A DNA stretch of 53,907 nucleotides from Bacillota bacterium (lineage in GTDB: Bacteria; Bacillota; Sulfobacillia; RBS10-35; JAJYVN01): the NCBI GenBank assembly GCA_021806565.1, contig JAJZXK010000009.1, positions 1 to 53,907 on the forward strand, written 5' to 3'. How positions within the stretch are numbered: the first letter of the stretch is position 1; every line of letters starts with the position of its first letter. A model generated the notes under the pieces. The model searched no databases and was not told the DNA's origin. It saw only the letters and a list, made by a program, of their open reading frames with translations. Positions 42,371 through 50,794 of this stretch are shown piece by piece. The position numbers and the translations under genes are program-made.

Positions 42371-42898
42371 TCAGAGAGACCGGCGTGACACAGGGGTTCG
42401 ACCGTCGATGGCCTGGCACAGCCTCGGCCAGGGGGCGGCCTCCGGGTCGTCAGCGTTGTACCGCCAACGCGGGAGAAGGCAACGCACGCCGACCGCCCGG
42501 TACGCAGCAGCGGCCGCCGGGTCGTCGTCGATCGCCAATTCGATCCGCAGCAGTTCCGCCCAACGGGCTTTGGCGGCGGAAGACCCGGCAAAGACCAGGA
42601 GACCGCAGGGAAAACGGAATCGGCGCAACCACGCCCAGGTCTCCGCAACCGTCGCCGGTGGCCGACTCGTCACGTAGACCAGGCGCGCCCGCCGGGCCAG
42701 CAGACATGCGGCCCGGCGGGCACCGCGTAGCGGCCGCAACTCGGCCAGTAACCGTCGGCCACTCTCGGTACCGAACCACGCCGGCGGCACAGGCGCCCCG
42801 TGGCAGCGCGCCCGGTCGGCATCGGGGAACATGCGCCAAAGGGCTGGGTTTGTGGCCGCCAGGGTGTTGTCGATGTCCAGCGCGATCACACGGCCCAC
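42371..42898 (-). CDS. HAD-superfamily nucleotidase/phosphatase (first)
   Basis: A 175-residue HAD protein with motif I VIALDIDNTLAATN near the N-terminus, motif II VYVTSRPP, the Lys region AAKARW and motif III AIDDDP. The DxDNTL form and small size fit cytosolic 5'(3')-deoxyribonucleotidase-like enzymes. Start GTG 42898 or 42889 (GTGA overlap with the kinase-like gene upstream). A second member lies at 47106-47678; both have a CLxxxxYNADD or CLYSQPYNARD segment near the end, so they are paralogues. Confidence 0.75.
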   Translation of the reverse strand: MGRVIALDIDNTLAATNPALWRMFPDADRARCHGAPVPPAWFGTESGRRLLAELRPLRGARRAACLLARRARLVYVTSRPPATVAETWAWLRRFRFPCGLLVFAGSSAAKARWAELLRIELAIDDDPAAAAAYRAVGVRCLLPRWRYNADDPEAAPWPRLCQAIDGRTPVSRRSL

Positions 42899-43413
42899 CC
42901 CCGCACGGCCAGCGCGCCCAGCAGGCTGATCACGCGCAGCTCCAGCTCCTCAAAGTCCAGGGTATCCGTAGAAAGGGCGAAGTCGACGGCCACGCACTCA
43001 GCCTCGACCTCGGTCGCGTGCACCGGGACGAACGGGCTCCCGTCTCGCGCGCGGAGGCGCTCTTGACGGATCCGGGCGGGCGACTCGACCGACACGCCCA
43101 CATAACCGTGCTGGCGTAGGTAGGTGCCCTCCGACCGGAGGCGCACACCGTCCAGCACCGCACTGTCGACCCCGTCCGGCACCGCGAGGTGGGCCCGGAT
43201 GGCCAGGGCGGCCGAGTCGCCCCCGCGCATCAAGTCGCCCATCTGCTGCAGGTTCGGCCGGGTGGGAAGGATCCCCCGCGCCTCGCACTCCTGCCGTACG
43301 ATCGCGCCCAGGCCGCCGCGGTGGAAGCCAAAGCGCACCCGGAGGAGTTCCGCGACAGTCGACTTCCCAGCCCCCGCAGGGCCTGCCAGATACAGCCGTC
43401 GCCGATGGAGCAT
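42886..43413 (-). CDS. P-loop nucleotide kinase (dNMP-kinase-like)
   Basis: A 175-residue P-loop protein with Walker A GPAGAGKST at about 11-19 and basic segments RIRQERLRARDG typical of the lid of nucleoside monophosphate kinases. A substrate-region pattern DGVRLRSEGTYLR follows. It fits phage/plasmid deoxynucleoside monophosphate kinases. ATG has a CAGGAGGTGTACAGGG site. It overlaps the HAD gene, suggesting paired nucleotide handling. Confidence 0.75.
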   Translation of the reverse strand: MLHRRRLYLAGPAGAGKSTVAELLRVRFGFHRGGLGAIVRQECEARGILPTRPNLQQMGDLMRGGDSAALAIRAHLAVPDGVDSAVLDGVRLRSEGTYLRQHGYVGVSVESPARIRQERLRARDGSPFVPVHATEVEAECVAVDFALSTDTLDFEELELRVISLLGALAVRGWAV

Positions 43414-43433
43414 CCCTGTACACCTCCTGGAGG

Positions 43434-43458
43434 GGGGCGGGGGCCTTGCCCCCGCCCC
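43434..43458 (-). terminator. GC hairpin between ardC-like and kinase genes
   Basis: GGGGCGGGGGC (43434-43444) and GCCCCCGCCCC (43448-43458) form a perfect 11-bp stem with a 3-nt loop. There is no U-run, so it may attenuate rather than fully terminate. Confidence 0.55.
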
Positions 43459-43465
43459 GGTGGCC

Positions 43466-44311
43466 TCACGCCGTTTCGCGCGCGTCTTCCTCCGGCGTCA
43501 GGCGGTCGATCATCCGCGCGGCCGTCTTCTGGATGGTCGCGCCGACGCGGCGGACGATGGCCGCGCCGTCTTTGGCGTGGGCCCAGCTGGCCAGGTAGCC
43601 AAAGCTGTAGCCGTCGCACTGCAGCCCTGCCCACGACGCCACGACGTAGGCGGTGCCCTCGGCCTCAGCCTCCTGGTCGGCGCGGTCGCCGCCGATCTGG
43701 TGCAGCCACAGGTGCGCGATCTCGTGGGCCAGGGTCCGGGCCCGGTGATCCTCGGACAGCCCTGGCGCCAGCCGGATCGTCCGCGCTACCAAATCGGCCT
43801 CGCCGTTGACTCCGGGGCGAAGCTCGACCTCGGGGAGAACCGGAAAGCCGTCCTCGTGCGCGATGCGGAGCAGGGCGCTGTAAAGCTCCCGGCCCGCCTC
43901 AGTGCTGGTCCCCAAGCGCTGCGCCGGGGTCTGGGGCAGAGGCTGTCCCTCGGTTTGCTCGATGTCGAAGACATGGACCACACGAAAGCGCGTGACGCGC
44001 GGCTCTTCGTCGGCCTCTTTGGCGCCGGCGTCGTCCTTAGACGCACGGACGCTGATGGGCGCCAGGATGGCGATGCCCTTCTCTCCACGCTTGACGCGCC
44101 GCCCAAGCTCGTTCCAAGTGCGGATGCCAGCAACCCGGGTTGCGGTGCTGCGCTGGATGATGATGGCGAGGGTATTAAGCATGGAATAGCGTCTGAAGCG
44201 CGCCTGCGTCTGGAGATACCGCGCCCAGCCCTCGGACGACATGATCTGCTGTACCCCTTGCTCCAGTTGCCGCAGAAGCTCCGCCGCCTTGTTCTGGCTC
44301 TCTCCCGCCAC
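43466..44311 (-). CDS. ArdC-like antirestriction protein
   Basis: A 281-residue protein. The N-terminal single-strand DNA-binding domain (about 1-125, DUF1738-like: YSMLNTLAIIIQ, GIRTWNELGRRVKRGEKGI, RFRVVHVFDIEQT) is followed by a zinc metallopeptidase-like domain with TLAHEIAHLWLH (HExxH). ArdC proteins enter with conjugating plasmids and protect incoming DNA from restriction. GTG start with GGAGGGG. A strong pointer that this region is or was conjugative. Confidence 0.88.
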   Translation of the reverse strand: MAGESQNKAAELLRQLEQGVQQIMSSEGWARYLQTQARFRRYSMLNTLAIIIQRSTATRVAGIRTWNELGRRVKRGEKGIAILAPISVRASKDDAGAKEADEEPRVTRFRVVHVFDIEQTEGQPLPQTPAQRLGTSTEAGRELYSALLRIAHEDGFPVLPEVELRPGVNGEADLVARTIRLAPGLSEDHRARTLAHEIAHLWLHQIGGDRADQEAEAEGTAYVVASWAGLQCDGYSFGYLASWAHAKDGAAIVRRVGATIQKTAARMIDRLTPEEDARETA

Positions 44312-44335
44312 CGCTGACCCCTCCAGGGAGGCGCA

Positions 44336-44510
44336 TTTTTGAGGCGCGCCTCACGGCCGCAGTCAGACGAGTCGGCGCGGCGCCGCCAGGGCGGCGGAGC
44401 CGGGCGAGCATTACCGGAGCAGGCGCAGCCAGCGAGGATATGGCGCAGCCGCACCCTGGCGGCGCAAAAGGCGCCGGCGAGTAGACTGGGAGGCCGAGGC
44501 GCACCCAAAA
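44336..44510. repeat. Structured repeat element, copy X
   Basis: A 175-bp element bounded by imperfect terminal inverted repeats (TTTTTGAGGCGCGCCTC at 44336-44352; GAGGCGCACCCAAAA at 44496-44510). It shares several blocks with 51769-51969, for example GGCGAGTAGACTGGG (44476-44490 and 51935-51949) and GCGCAAAAGGCGC. The copies differ by insertions not in multiples of three, so it is not coding. It precedes the ardC-like gene. Confidence 0.7.
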
Positions 44511-44732
44511 GGCAATGAGCCGGGAGCGCTGCACGGGGCGGAGCCCCGGCGCGCCCGGCGTCTCCGGCCACTGGGGGTGTCGGAGAGGGGGCGGGCCCCC
44601 TCTGGCGTGTGCCCAGGGTGGGGGAGGGTCCGGGAGGCGCGGGGGCGATGCCCCCGGAGCCTCCCGGCAGGGCCTCAGCGGGGAGCGCGGCGGTGGGACC
44701 GGGGAGGGAGTCCCGGCCCCTCCGCCGCGCGT
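44511..44732. other. Hairpin-rich GC intergenic region
   Basis: Several self-complementary blocks are visible (GGGGCGGAGCCCC near 44537, GAGGGGGCGGGCCCCCTC near 44585-44602, GGGGGCGATGCCCCC near 44641-44655). No gene is supported. Confidence 0.5.
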
Positions 44733-45170
44733 CTAAGCCCGCGTCACCCTCCGCCACTCCTGGACGCGAATCCACTCTCGTAGCGGGCCTGGCCCGTTGT
44801 GCCGGGCAATGAGCTGGGCCAGTGCCTCCGATCCCGCTTGCGCCGCCTTCATCAGCGCCGGCAGGGGGACGACGACGGTGCCCGCGGTATCCATCTCGGC
44901 GGTCCAATCCTCGGCCCCAGGTCGGTACCGGAGGACGAAGGGCATATACTGGTGGTCCCCGCCGGTCTCACGGTCGAAAGGCACCGCAACCTCCTTCAGC
45001 CGTTCCTCCAACCTCGTGAACTCGCCCGAGGCCACGTACCCCTGTACACGGACGGTGCCGCCGGGCAGGACCTCGGGCGGGATGCATTCCCCTGGCATCA
45101 GGTCCTTCAACTCGTCGGACGTCAGCACCCCCTCTGGAAACTCGATCGTTGCGTCGTAATAGTCCGGCAT
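44733..45170 (-). CDS. Hypothetical protein
   Basis: A 145-residue acidic protein (DYYDATIEFPEGVLTSDELK ... LREWIRVQEWRRVTRA). The order beta-rich then helical and the SGEFTRLEERLKEVAVPFDR segment look globular and cytosolic. ATG with a GGAAGGGTGG site. No family recognised. Confidence 0.6.
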   Translation of the reverse strand: MPDYYDATIEFPEGVLTSDELKDLMPGECIPPEVLPGGTVRVQGYVASGEFTRLEERLKEVAVPFDRETGGDHQYMPFVLRYRPGAEDWTAEMDTAGTVVVPLPALMKAAQAGSEALAQLIARHNGPGPLREWIRVQEWRRVTRA

Positions 45171-45480
45171 TGCGGAACCACCCTTCCGGCCGGGCTACAA
45201 GCCCGCGCCGAGGGCGTATGGGCGCCCCGAGGGTGGTGGCGCAAGGGCGACAGAGGCCGCAGGCCGGTCCCTTGCGTCGCAGGGCCCCAGGGGCGCCACA
45301 ATGAGGAGGCCAGCGGGCGGTCATAGAACGGAAGAAGCAGAGGCTGCGCACCAGGGGCGCCCCGCCGGGTACCCGCGGTGGCGCGAAGCGCCAGGCGCCG
45401 GAGCCGAGACTACAGGCTCGGCCGGCGCCAGTGGGTGGCGGAGAGGCGGCAAAGCCGCCGGAGGCGCCCAAACCGTCTCC
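45171..45480 (-). ncRNA. Structured GC-rich intergenic element
   Basis: A 310-bp gap without a gene. CGCAAGGG (45240-45247) can pair with CCCTTGCG (45269-45276), enclosing GGCC/GGCC (45255-45265), an arrangement like the one at 42202-42251. More hairpins follow (GGCGCGAAGCGCC near 45380, CGGCGGCTTTGCCGCC on the minus strand near 45455). Possible structured RNA; otherwise just hairpin-rich spacer. Confidence 0.35.
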
Positions 45481-45744
45481 TCAAACGTTCCACAAGGCTC
45501 GCAGGGCAAAGAGCAGGGCAGCCGACAGGACGAGCACCGCGACGGCCGCGCGCATCAACTTCAGGTAGAGCGATTCCAGGCAGTCGCCAGGCGCCAACTC
45601 CCACCCCTCGTGCAACAGCGAGCCCGCCAGGGTCACCGGCAACCTCAAACACACCGACCTGACCGCACAGAAGAGCCCCGCCACAACGAGCAGGGCGCCG
45701 ATGTCGAGCCCGGCGGCACCGAGCAAGGAAAGCGCATTCAGCAA
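45481..45744 (-). CDS. Small two-helix membrane protein
   Basis: An 87-residue protein from a TTG start (AGGGGGGTGG site) with hydrophobic segments at about 3-27 and 65-84, and two Cys (FCAVRSVCLRL). No family recognised; size and position are compatible with a small conjugation or envelope component. Confidence 0.5.
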   Translation of the reverse strand: MLNALSLLGAAGLDIGALLVVAGLFCAVRSVCLRLPVTLAGSLLHEGWELAPGDCLESLYLKLMRAAVAVLVLSAALLFALRALWNV

Positions 45745-45803
45745 GGGACCACCCCCCTAACCTCACCGGCAGGACCGGAGGCTACGCGAAAGCCGAACTC
45801 CGC

Positions 45804-45819
45804 CATTTCACGCGGAATG
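45804..45819. promoter_or_regulatory. parS/Noc-like palindrome, site 4
   Basis: CATTTCACGCGGAATG; the outermost C-G pair is also complementary here. It lies 60 bp upstream of the small membrane protein at 45481-45744 and just after the stop of the next one. Confidence 0.55.
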
Positions 45820-45831
45820 CCAGAGTCAGCT

Positions 45832-46083
45832 TTAGTACCACGCGTCTCCCCAGATGCGACGGCGGACAACCGTCACGAGCCATAAAGCGAAGCAGTAGAG
45901 CGCGGCCAACAATACGCCGACCCATGTCCTCCACCAGAGCGTGACAAACAGGGCCATCGCGGCCGTCACGGTACCGAAGAACGCGAGCAGCCACAATTTG
46001 CCCGAGCGCCTAAACGCATGTGCGGCTAACAGTCCGCCAACGAGAGAGATACTCCCGGTCACCCACCAGTAAAAGATTGCCAC
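45832..46083 (-). CDS. Small three-helix membrane protein
   Basis: An 83-residue protein (AIFYWWVTGSISLVGGLLAA ... LWLVTVVRRRIWGDAWY) with about three hydrophobic helices. GTG 46083 follows AAAGGCGGTGGA; a longer frame to 46197 lacks a site. No family recognised. Confidence 0.55.
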   Translation of the reverse strand: MAIFYWWVTGSISLVGGLLAAHAFRRSGKLWLLAFFGTVTAAMALFVTLWWRTWVGVLLAALYCFALWLVTVVRRRIWGDAWY

Positions 46084-46175
46084 CGCTGTTCCACCGCCTT
46101 TTCGGGGAAGCCGTAGGTTGTTGGCCGGGGGCGAAGCACGGGCGCGCCCTAGGCGCGCCGGCGGGCCCGCAGGCC

Positions 46176-46197
46176 GTGCTAGTGCTGGTGCTAGCAC
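46176..46197. repeat. Inverted repeat GTGCTAG-N8-CTAGCAC
   Basis: Perfect 7-bp arms (46176-46182, 46191-46197) between the primase pseudogene and the small membrane protein gene. It could be a hairpin in RNA or a protein-binding dyad. Confidence 0.55.
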
Positions 46198-46212
46198 TTG
46201 CCCCGTGCCGGG

Positions 46213-47185
46213 TCAGCGCTGGTCGTAGCGCTGCGCGGCATCCTCAAAGACGTAATCGAAATGGCGATCGCCCTCGTGCACTGTACGTTGGCCAATACCG
46301 TCGGGGTTGGCCAGGAACGTTTGGAAGACCTCGTCCCGGGTGTACCCGGCCCGCAACATCGCGCAGCACACGGCGAACTCCGCGTGAGAACGGCTCGGCA
46401 GGCGTGGGCTGCGACCGGTGCGGATCACGTCCTCGATGTACGCGGTGAGTGGCCAGTGCTTGCCCGCCGCCGGGCGGATCGGGGTGTACAGGGCTCCGGG
46501 GCGTGGCGCGGGGGGCGGCAGGGGAGGGGCCACGGCCTCCAGCTCGGCCAGGTCGTAACGGCGGCCGCCGTCCACGTCCACCAAGCGCGCCCGGGCGTCT
46601 GGGCGCCCCGGCTTCAGATTGGCGGTACCGGGGATGCGCAGCACCCGGGCCAGGTCCCAGACATGATCGCCCCCAAGAGCGTGAGCGAGGCGCCGGCCGA
46701 GCTTGGTCAAACTGAGCGAGGCGCCGGCCGAGCTTGGTCAAACGCTGCCGGGCAGCGGCCGCGTCGTCCCCCAGAAGGCGGGCGGCCGCGTTCAGGAACC
46801 AGTAGGCGTGCCAACCGTGGCCGCTATCGACGATCGCGCTCGGCTGGAGGCCGAAGGCATCCAGCCGAGCACGCGCGGCCGCCCGCCCCGCCTCCCCGTC
46901 CACATCCAGGTCAACCACCAGGGCGTGCGCAGCGAGGACCTGATCGGCCCGCATGGCGCCGCGGTGTGTGCGTGGGTGCAGGCCGTAGGCCAGGCACCCA
47001 CGCCCGTCGCGGTCAGCGAGAAAGCATAGCGCGGCGTCGAAGGGAGCAGCCGCCCCGTCCAACGGATACCACCGTTGCTCCGCCTCGAAGCGCGGAGCCT
47101 GATGCTCAGGCACCCGGCGCAGCTCCAACCACCCATCCGCGTCGCGGAAAAGCTCGCGCCACAAGGTCGCCGCATCCTGCAGCAT
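46213..47185 (-). pseudogene. Primase-like replication protein gene broken by a 31-bp tandem duplication
   Basis: From ATG 47185 the product reads LQDAATLWRELFRDADGWLE ... SGHGWHAYWFLN ... RQRLTKLGRRLA, then shifts frame; the continuation HALGGDHVWDLARVLRIPGT (ANLKPG) to the end is in another frame. The sequence looks like an archaeo-eukaryotic primase/RepB-type PrimPol with the SGxGxHxYW and DxARVLRIPGTxNxK motifs. Between the two frames lies a 31-bp perfect tandem duplication. Removing one copy leaves 942 nt, an uninterrupted 313-residue frame. Confidence 0.8.
46682..46743. repeat. 31-bp perfect tandem duplication
   Basis: The unit beginning TGAGCGAGGCGCCGGCCGAG is repeated exactly at 46682-46712 and 46713-46743. 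It is the frameshifting lesion in the primase-like gene and looks like a recent slippage event. Confidence 0.92.
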
Positions 47186-47678
47186 CCAAGACACCTCGCA
47201 GATCGCGCCATCGCGTGAAGGCGCAAAAGTCCCGGGCGTTGTAGGGCTGGCTATACAGGCAGCAGGGGATACCCGCCACCCGGTACCGCCAGGCGGCTTG
47301 GGGATCGTCGTCGAGGCCGAGACAAGCGCCAAGTTCAACAGCTGCCGCCGCCTTCCGGACGGGCCCGCAGTCCGCCAACACCGCACCATCTGGAAAGTGG
47401 TGCCGCGACAACCACTGGGTGGTCAGCATCGCGGCACACGTCGGTCGCGCCGTGAGGTAGTAGACAGGTTCGACGCGCGCTAGGGTTGACAGCATCTCCG
47501 CCGCGCCCGGATACGGCAGCGCGATCGCCATGGCGTCGAGGCCCCCCGGCGTGGCGAAGTAGCCCTCCGGCACCGGCGCCCAGTGGCAGACAGACTCGCG
47601 TTCCGCATTCCCGGGGAAGCGCTCCCGCAACACCGCGTTGACGTCAGCCAGGGTGTTGTCCACATCGCACACGATCAC
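47106..47678 (-). CDS. HAD-superfamily nucleotidase/phosphatase (second)
   Basis: A 190-residue HAD protein: motif I VCDVDNTLADVN, motif II YYLTARPT, Lys region VRKAAA, motif III GLDDDP. It is a paralogue of the protein at 42371-42898. GTG start with GAAGGGGG. The 3' end overlaps the primase-like gene start by 80 bp, which is long; the primase may start later, or this C-terminus is extended. A plasmid-borne deoxyribonucleotidase role is inferred. Confidence 0.72.
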   Translation of the reverse strand: MIVCDVDNTLADVNAVLRERFPGNAERESVCHWAPVPEGYFATPGGLDAMAIALPYPGAAEMLSTLARVEPVYYLTARPTCAAMLTTQWLSRHHFPDGAVLADCGPVRKAAAAVELGACLGLDDDPQAAWRYRVAGIPCCLYSQPYNARDFCAFTRWRDLRGVLDAAGCGDLVARAFPRRGWVVGAAPGA

Positions 47679-47712
47679 GGTCCAACCCCCTTCAGCACCT
47701 GGGCATGAGAAA

Positions 47713-47734
47713 GGGGGGCGGGAACCCGCCCCCC
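47713..47734 (-). terminator. Intrinsic terminator after parB
   Basis: GGGGGGCGGG (47713-47722) pairs with CCCGCCCCCC (47725-47734) with a 2-nt loop; on the minus strand TTTCTC follows. It lies between parB and the HAD gene. Confidence 0.7.
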
Positions 47735-47749
47735 TCCGTGCGCTCTGGC

Positions 47750-50700
47750 CTACGCGCTCGCGGGCACCTCCGCCCCCTCTTTGTCCACAGGGGTGTCGAG
47801 TGTCCCGTCCGGCTCACCTGCGAGGTGGCCTTCGATCTCCCCGTCTGCCTCCTGCTGTAGGAAATCGGCCAGTTGGTCTTCCGTCAGCCCCTCGCCAGCC
47901 CCCTCCGCTGGCGGTTCCACCTTGAACCCGTACAGGTCTGGAGCATCAACTTCCCTGTCCTCGCGGCAGCCGTCGCACACGTCCACCCACGCCCCGCGCG
48001 GTGCACCATCCCAGCGATGGTTATAGAGGCGCCGCACCTCCGTCTCGGCAGAGACGTCGTCGCACAGCCCGCAGATCCGGCCCGGCCCGGATGTCCCTTG
48101 CTCATCCCGGCGGCCCAGCGCCTCCCGGACCACCCCGGCCTGCTCCTCAGTAGCCCGGCCCAAGTCCACGCCTTCTGATGCCTCGCGGTACAGGCCCAGG
48201 CGGCCGAGGTCCACATTGCGGCACTTGGGACAGACGAGAAAGGTAAGCCCTGGCGGTACCACGACCGGCCGCAGGGAGTGGTAAGGTTCCAGATCATCCT
48301 GCAGCGTGGTACACAGGTCGCAGGCCTCGCCCTCGGGCATGTCCACCTTGCGGCGGTACCAGTCACCGAGCCCGTGATCAGTCGCGACCAGCGGCCACTC
48401 GATGCACATCCGCCAGATGGTGTCCGGAGCCAGGGCGAGCAGTTGACCAGCGAGCCCCTGGTGGGTGTGGTTCGGAGCCGCCGCGTTGTCGATCCCGACA
48501 CCGAACGCGGCGAGGTACTCCCGCAGGTTGGCGCGGGGCTTGCCGCGCGGATCATAGGCCGGCTTGGCGGCGGTGAGGATCCAAGCCGCAAAATAGGCCA
48601 GTTCGACCTTGCCGAGGACGGGAGCCCCAAGGTCAGCCCGCCACGTCTCCTGCACGCGGGACACAGCCCAGGCCGTCCCCCGCTCCTTCTCGGTGGCCAG
48701 TGCAGCCATCGCGACCTTGTTCCGGTCCCGGGTGCGGCGGCGCTCCTCTGCGTCGTGACGCTTCGGGTCCACGCACACCCATTCCAGCCGCCCGTCGTGG
48801 CGGGCCTTCGCGAGCCGCAGGCACGGGCATTCGCGGCAGGCCACAGGCGGGTTGTCGCCCCTGGCCGCATCCAGGTACTTGTAGGTGTGGGGTGGGAGCA
48901 TCTTCAGATCCAGCACTTCCGCCGCCCGCTCCGGCACCGGACTCTCGCCCCTGGCTCCGGGCGTGCCCTCCACGCCCACACCCACACCCACGCGCGGTGC
49001 TTCACCGTCCGCAGTCTCCTCGCCCTCGGCCCCGGAATCGCTCTCGGACTGGACCGTCCCGGGCCGTACCGGCAGGGCTGGGGAGAGCGCGGCGGAGGGG
49101 GATGGCGGGTCGGGTGCGACCGTCTGCGGGAGCGTCGTGACCGCCTTGGCGATGAGCGCCTGGCGGGCGTCCTCCTCGACCTTGGCGAACCGCTGCGGAT
49201 CGAGACACACCGGCACCTTGCTACCGTATTGCTTTGCGGAGCGTCGGCAGGGGCACTCTTTGTGGTCGCCGCAACACTTCGCGTCCCAACCCTCCAGCCT
49301 CTGCATGTGGGAGCCGAGCCACTCCTCTAGCCACTCGTACGCCTTGGCGGAAGGGACCTTTGCGGTCACCATGTCCTTTGCCGCAGTGGCCGCAACGTCC
49401 GGGTAGGCGTCTGCCAACCGGACAAGGGCCAGCGCGGTGGCGGCCGCCAGTATTCCTTGCGAAATGAGGTCCCGGACGGACTCCGGCAGCTTCAGCAGTT
49501 GGAGCCGGTTGGCGATGTGGGGCTGGCTGACCCCGAGTTCCTTGGCCAGGGCCGTCTGCGTGTACCCGTGGTCCTGGAGCAGCGCCGCATAACCGTCCGC
49601 TTCCTCGAGGGCGTTCAGATCGCTGCGGTGGACGTTCTCCAGCAACTGCGCCCGGGCAGCCGTTCTCGCGTCCATCTCCCGGATGATGACCGGCACCGTG
49701 GCGAGTCCGGCCTCACGCGCGGCGCGCAGGCGGCGCTCCCCGGCCACCAGGGCGAATTGCCCTGCGGGCAGGTCCGGCCCGGTCCTCACCAGCAGCGGCT
49801 GCAGGATCCCGTTTACCTTGATGTCGTGGGCGAGTTCCGCCAAGGCGGCGTGGTCGAAGTGCTTCCGCACGTTCCCGACCACGACCACGGAGTCAATGGG
49901 CATCGCTGCGTTGAAGGCCCCACCCGCCGCCCCGGCGTCTACCACGGCGGGAACGTCGGCGGGCTCGGCGCTCGTGTCCCCCGGTTCGGCCTCCGCGCCG
50001 GTCGCCTCAGCAGCAGGCGCGGCGATCGTCTCAGGGGCCGGGGCTTCCTCAACGGGGATCACTTCGTCACCCACCGGGGTCTCGGCAGCATCCGCCGTCA
50101 TAGGCTCCTCGGAGGCGGGTTCGGGGGCAGGAGTCTCGGCGAGGCGGTAGCCGTAGCCAGTGTGGTGCCGCACCAGTTCGCCAGAAGCGACACCACGCTC
50201 CAGCACCGCATGTATCGCGCGCCGATCAAGGCCGGTCGCACGAACGACGTCCTGCACGATCTGCCCGCTGTCAGGAAACTGGCGGTAGAACTCGCTCAGG
50301 TGCGCCATGACCGGGCCGGTGGCCGCTTCCACCTGATCGGGCGACACGATTTCCGCCACAGGAGCAGGTTCCGGGGCCGGGGTCCCGGCAAGGCGGTAAA
50401 CGCCGCTGTTCTGGTCGAGGGTCAGCAGGCCGGCCTCGACAGCCTCCCGCAGATGTTTGCCGGCAATGGCTCGGCTAACGTGGAGGCGCTCCGCGACCTG
50501 TTGGAGCGTCAGGCCACCAGTCGGGCTGAGCCCGGACCATGAGCGAACGGTGTCCACAGCCGGGTTTCCGTGCACGACCGGCTCCGCTGCCTGCCCGCGT
50601 TCCACCTGCTCAGGGGCCTCCGAGCCACCTTCGGCCGCCGCCCCCTTCTTCCCGGCAGCCGCCTTCTTCCGGCCGCTCGGCTCCTTGGCCACCGTCTTGG

Positions 50701-50758
50701 GCTTCTGGGCCGTCGCGCTCTTGCGCGCCGCTGTGCTCTTGCTCTGCTTCTCTGCCAT
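47750..50758 (-). CDS. Multidomain ParB-like protein (winged helices + ParB + Cys modules)
   Basis: A 1002-residue protein. Residues 1-45 are Lys/Ala-rich. Two winged-helix modules follow (about 82-124: TLQQVAERLHVSRAIAGKHL; about 140-205: IVQDVVRATGLDRRAIHAVL). After an acidic Pro/Ala linker comes a ParB nuclease-like/CTPase domain (about 288-380) with GERRLRAA at 340-347 and ENVHRSDLNALEEA, then a KorB/Noc-type helix-turn-helix (TQTALAKELGVSQPHIANRL). The C-terminal half has repeated Cys modules (ECPCRRSAK...VCLDPQRF and ECPCLRLAK...VCVDPKRH) and CxxC pairs (CDLC, CPKC, CGLC, CDGC). Typical ParB is about 300 residues. No ParA gene lies in the window. Confidence 0.85.
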   Translation of the reverse strand: MAEKQSKSTAARKSATAQKPKTVAKEPSGRKKAAAGKKGAAAEGGSEAPEQVERGQAAEPVVHGNPAVDTVRSWSGLSPTGGLTLQQVAERLHVSRAIAGKHLREAVEAGLLTLDQNSGVYRLAGTPAPEPAPVAEIVSPDQVEAATGPVMAHLSEFYRQFPDSGQIVQDVVRATGLDRRAIHAVLERGVASGELVRHHTGYGYRLAETPAPEPASEEPMTADAAETPVGDEVIPVEEAPAPETIAAPAAEATGAEAEPGDTSAEPADVPAVVDAGAAGGAFNAAMPIDSVVVVGNVRKHFDHAALAELAHDIKVNGILQPLLVRTGPDLPAGQFALVAGERRLRAAREAGLATVPVIIREMDARTAARAQLLENVHRSDLNALEEADGYAALLQDHGYTQTALAKELGVSQPHIANRLQLLKLPESVRDLISQGILAAATALALVRLADAYPDVAATAAKDMVTAKVPSAKAYEWLEEWLGSHMQRLEGWDAKCCGDHKECPCRRSAKQYGSKVPVCLDPQRFAKVEEDARQALIAKAVTTLPQTVAPDPPSPSAALSPALPVRPGTVQSESDSGAEGEETADGEAPRVGVGVGVEGTPGARGESPVPERAAEVLDLKMLPPHTYKYLDAARGDNPPVACRECPCLRLAKARHDGRLEWVCVDPKRHDAEERRRTRDRNKVAMAALATEKERGTAWAVSRVQETWRADLGAPVLGKVELAYFAAWILTAAKPAYDPRGKPRANLREYLAAFGVGIDNAAAPNHTHQGLAGQLLALAPDTIWRMCIEWPLVATDHGLGDWYRRKVDMPEGEACDLCTTLQDDLEPYHSLRPVVVPPGLTFLVCPKCRNVDLGRLGLYREASEGVDLGRATEEQAGVVREALGRRDEQGTSGPGRICGLCDDVSAETEVRRLYNHRWDGAPRGAWVDVCDGCREDREVDAPDLYGFKVEPPAEGAGEGLTEDQLADFLQQEADGEIEGHLAGEPDGTLDTPVDKEGAEVPASA

Positions 50759-50794
50759 GCCGCTCTCCCTTGATGGGTAGTGTTGGAGGAAAAG

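Noticed and set aside
49451-49466. TATTCCTTGCGAAATG inside parB as a fifth parS-like site
   Set aside because: The central CRCG/CGYG core is broken (two mismatches) and it lies within coding sequence, unlike the other sites.
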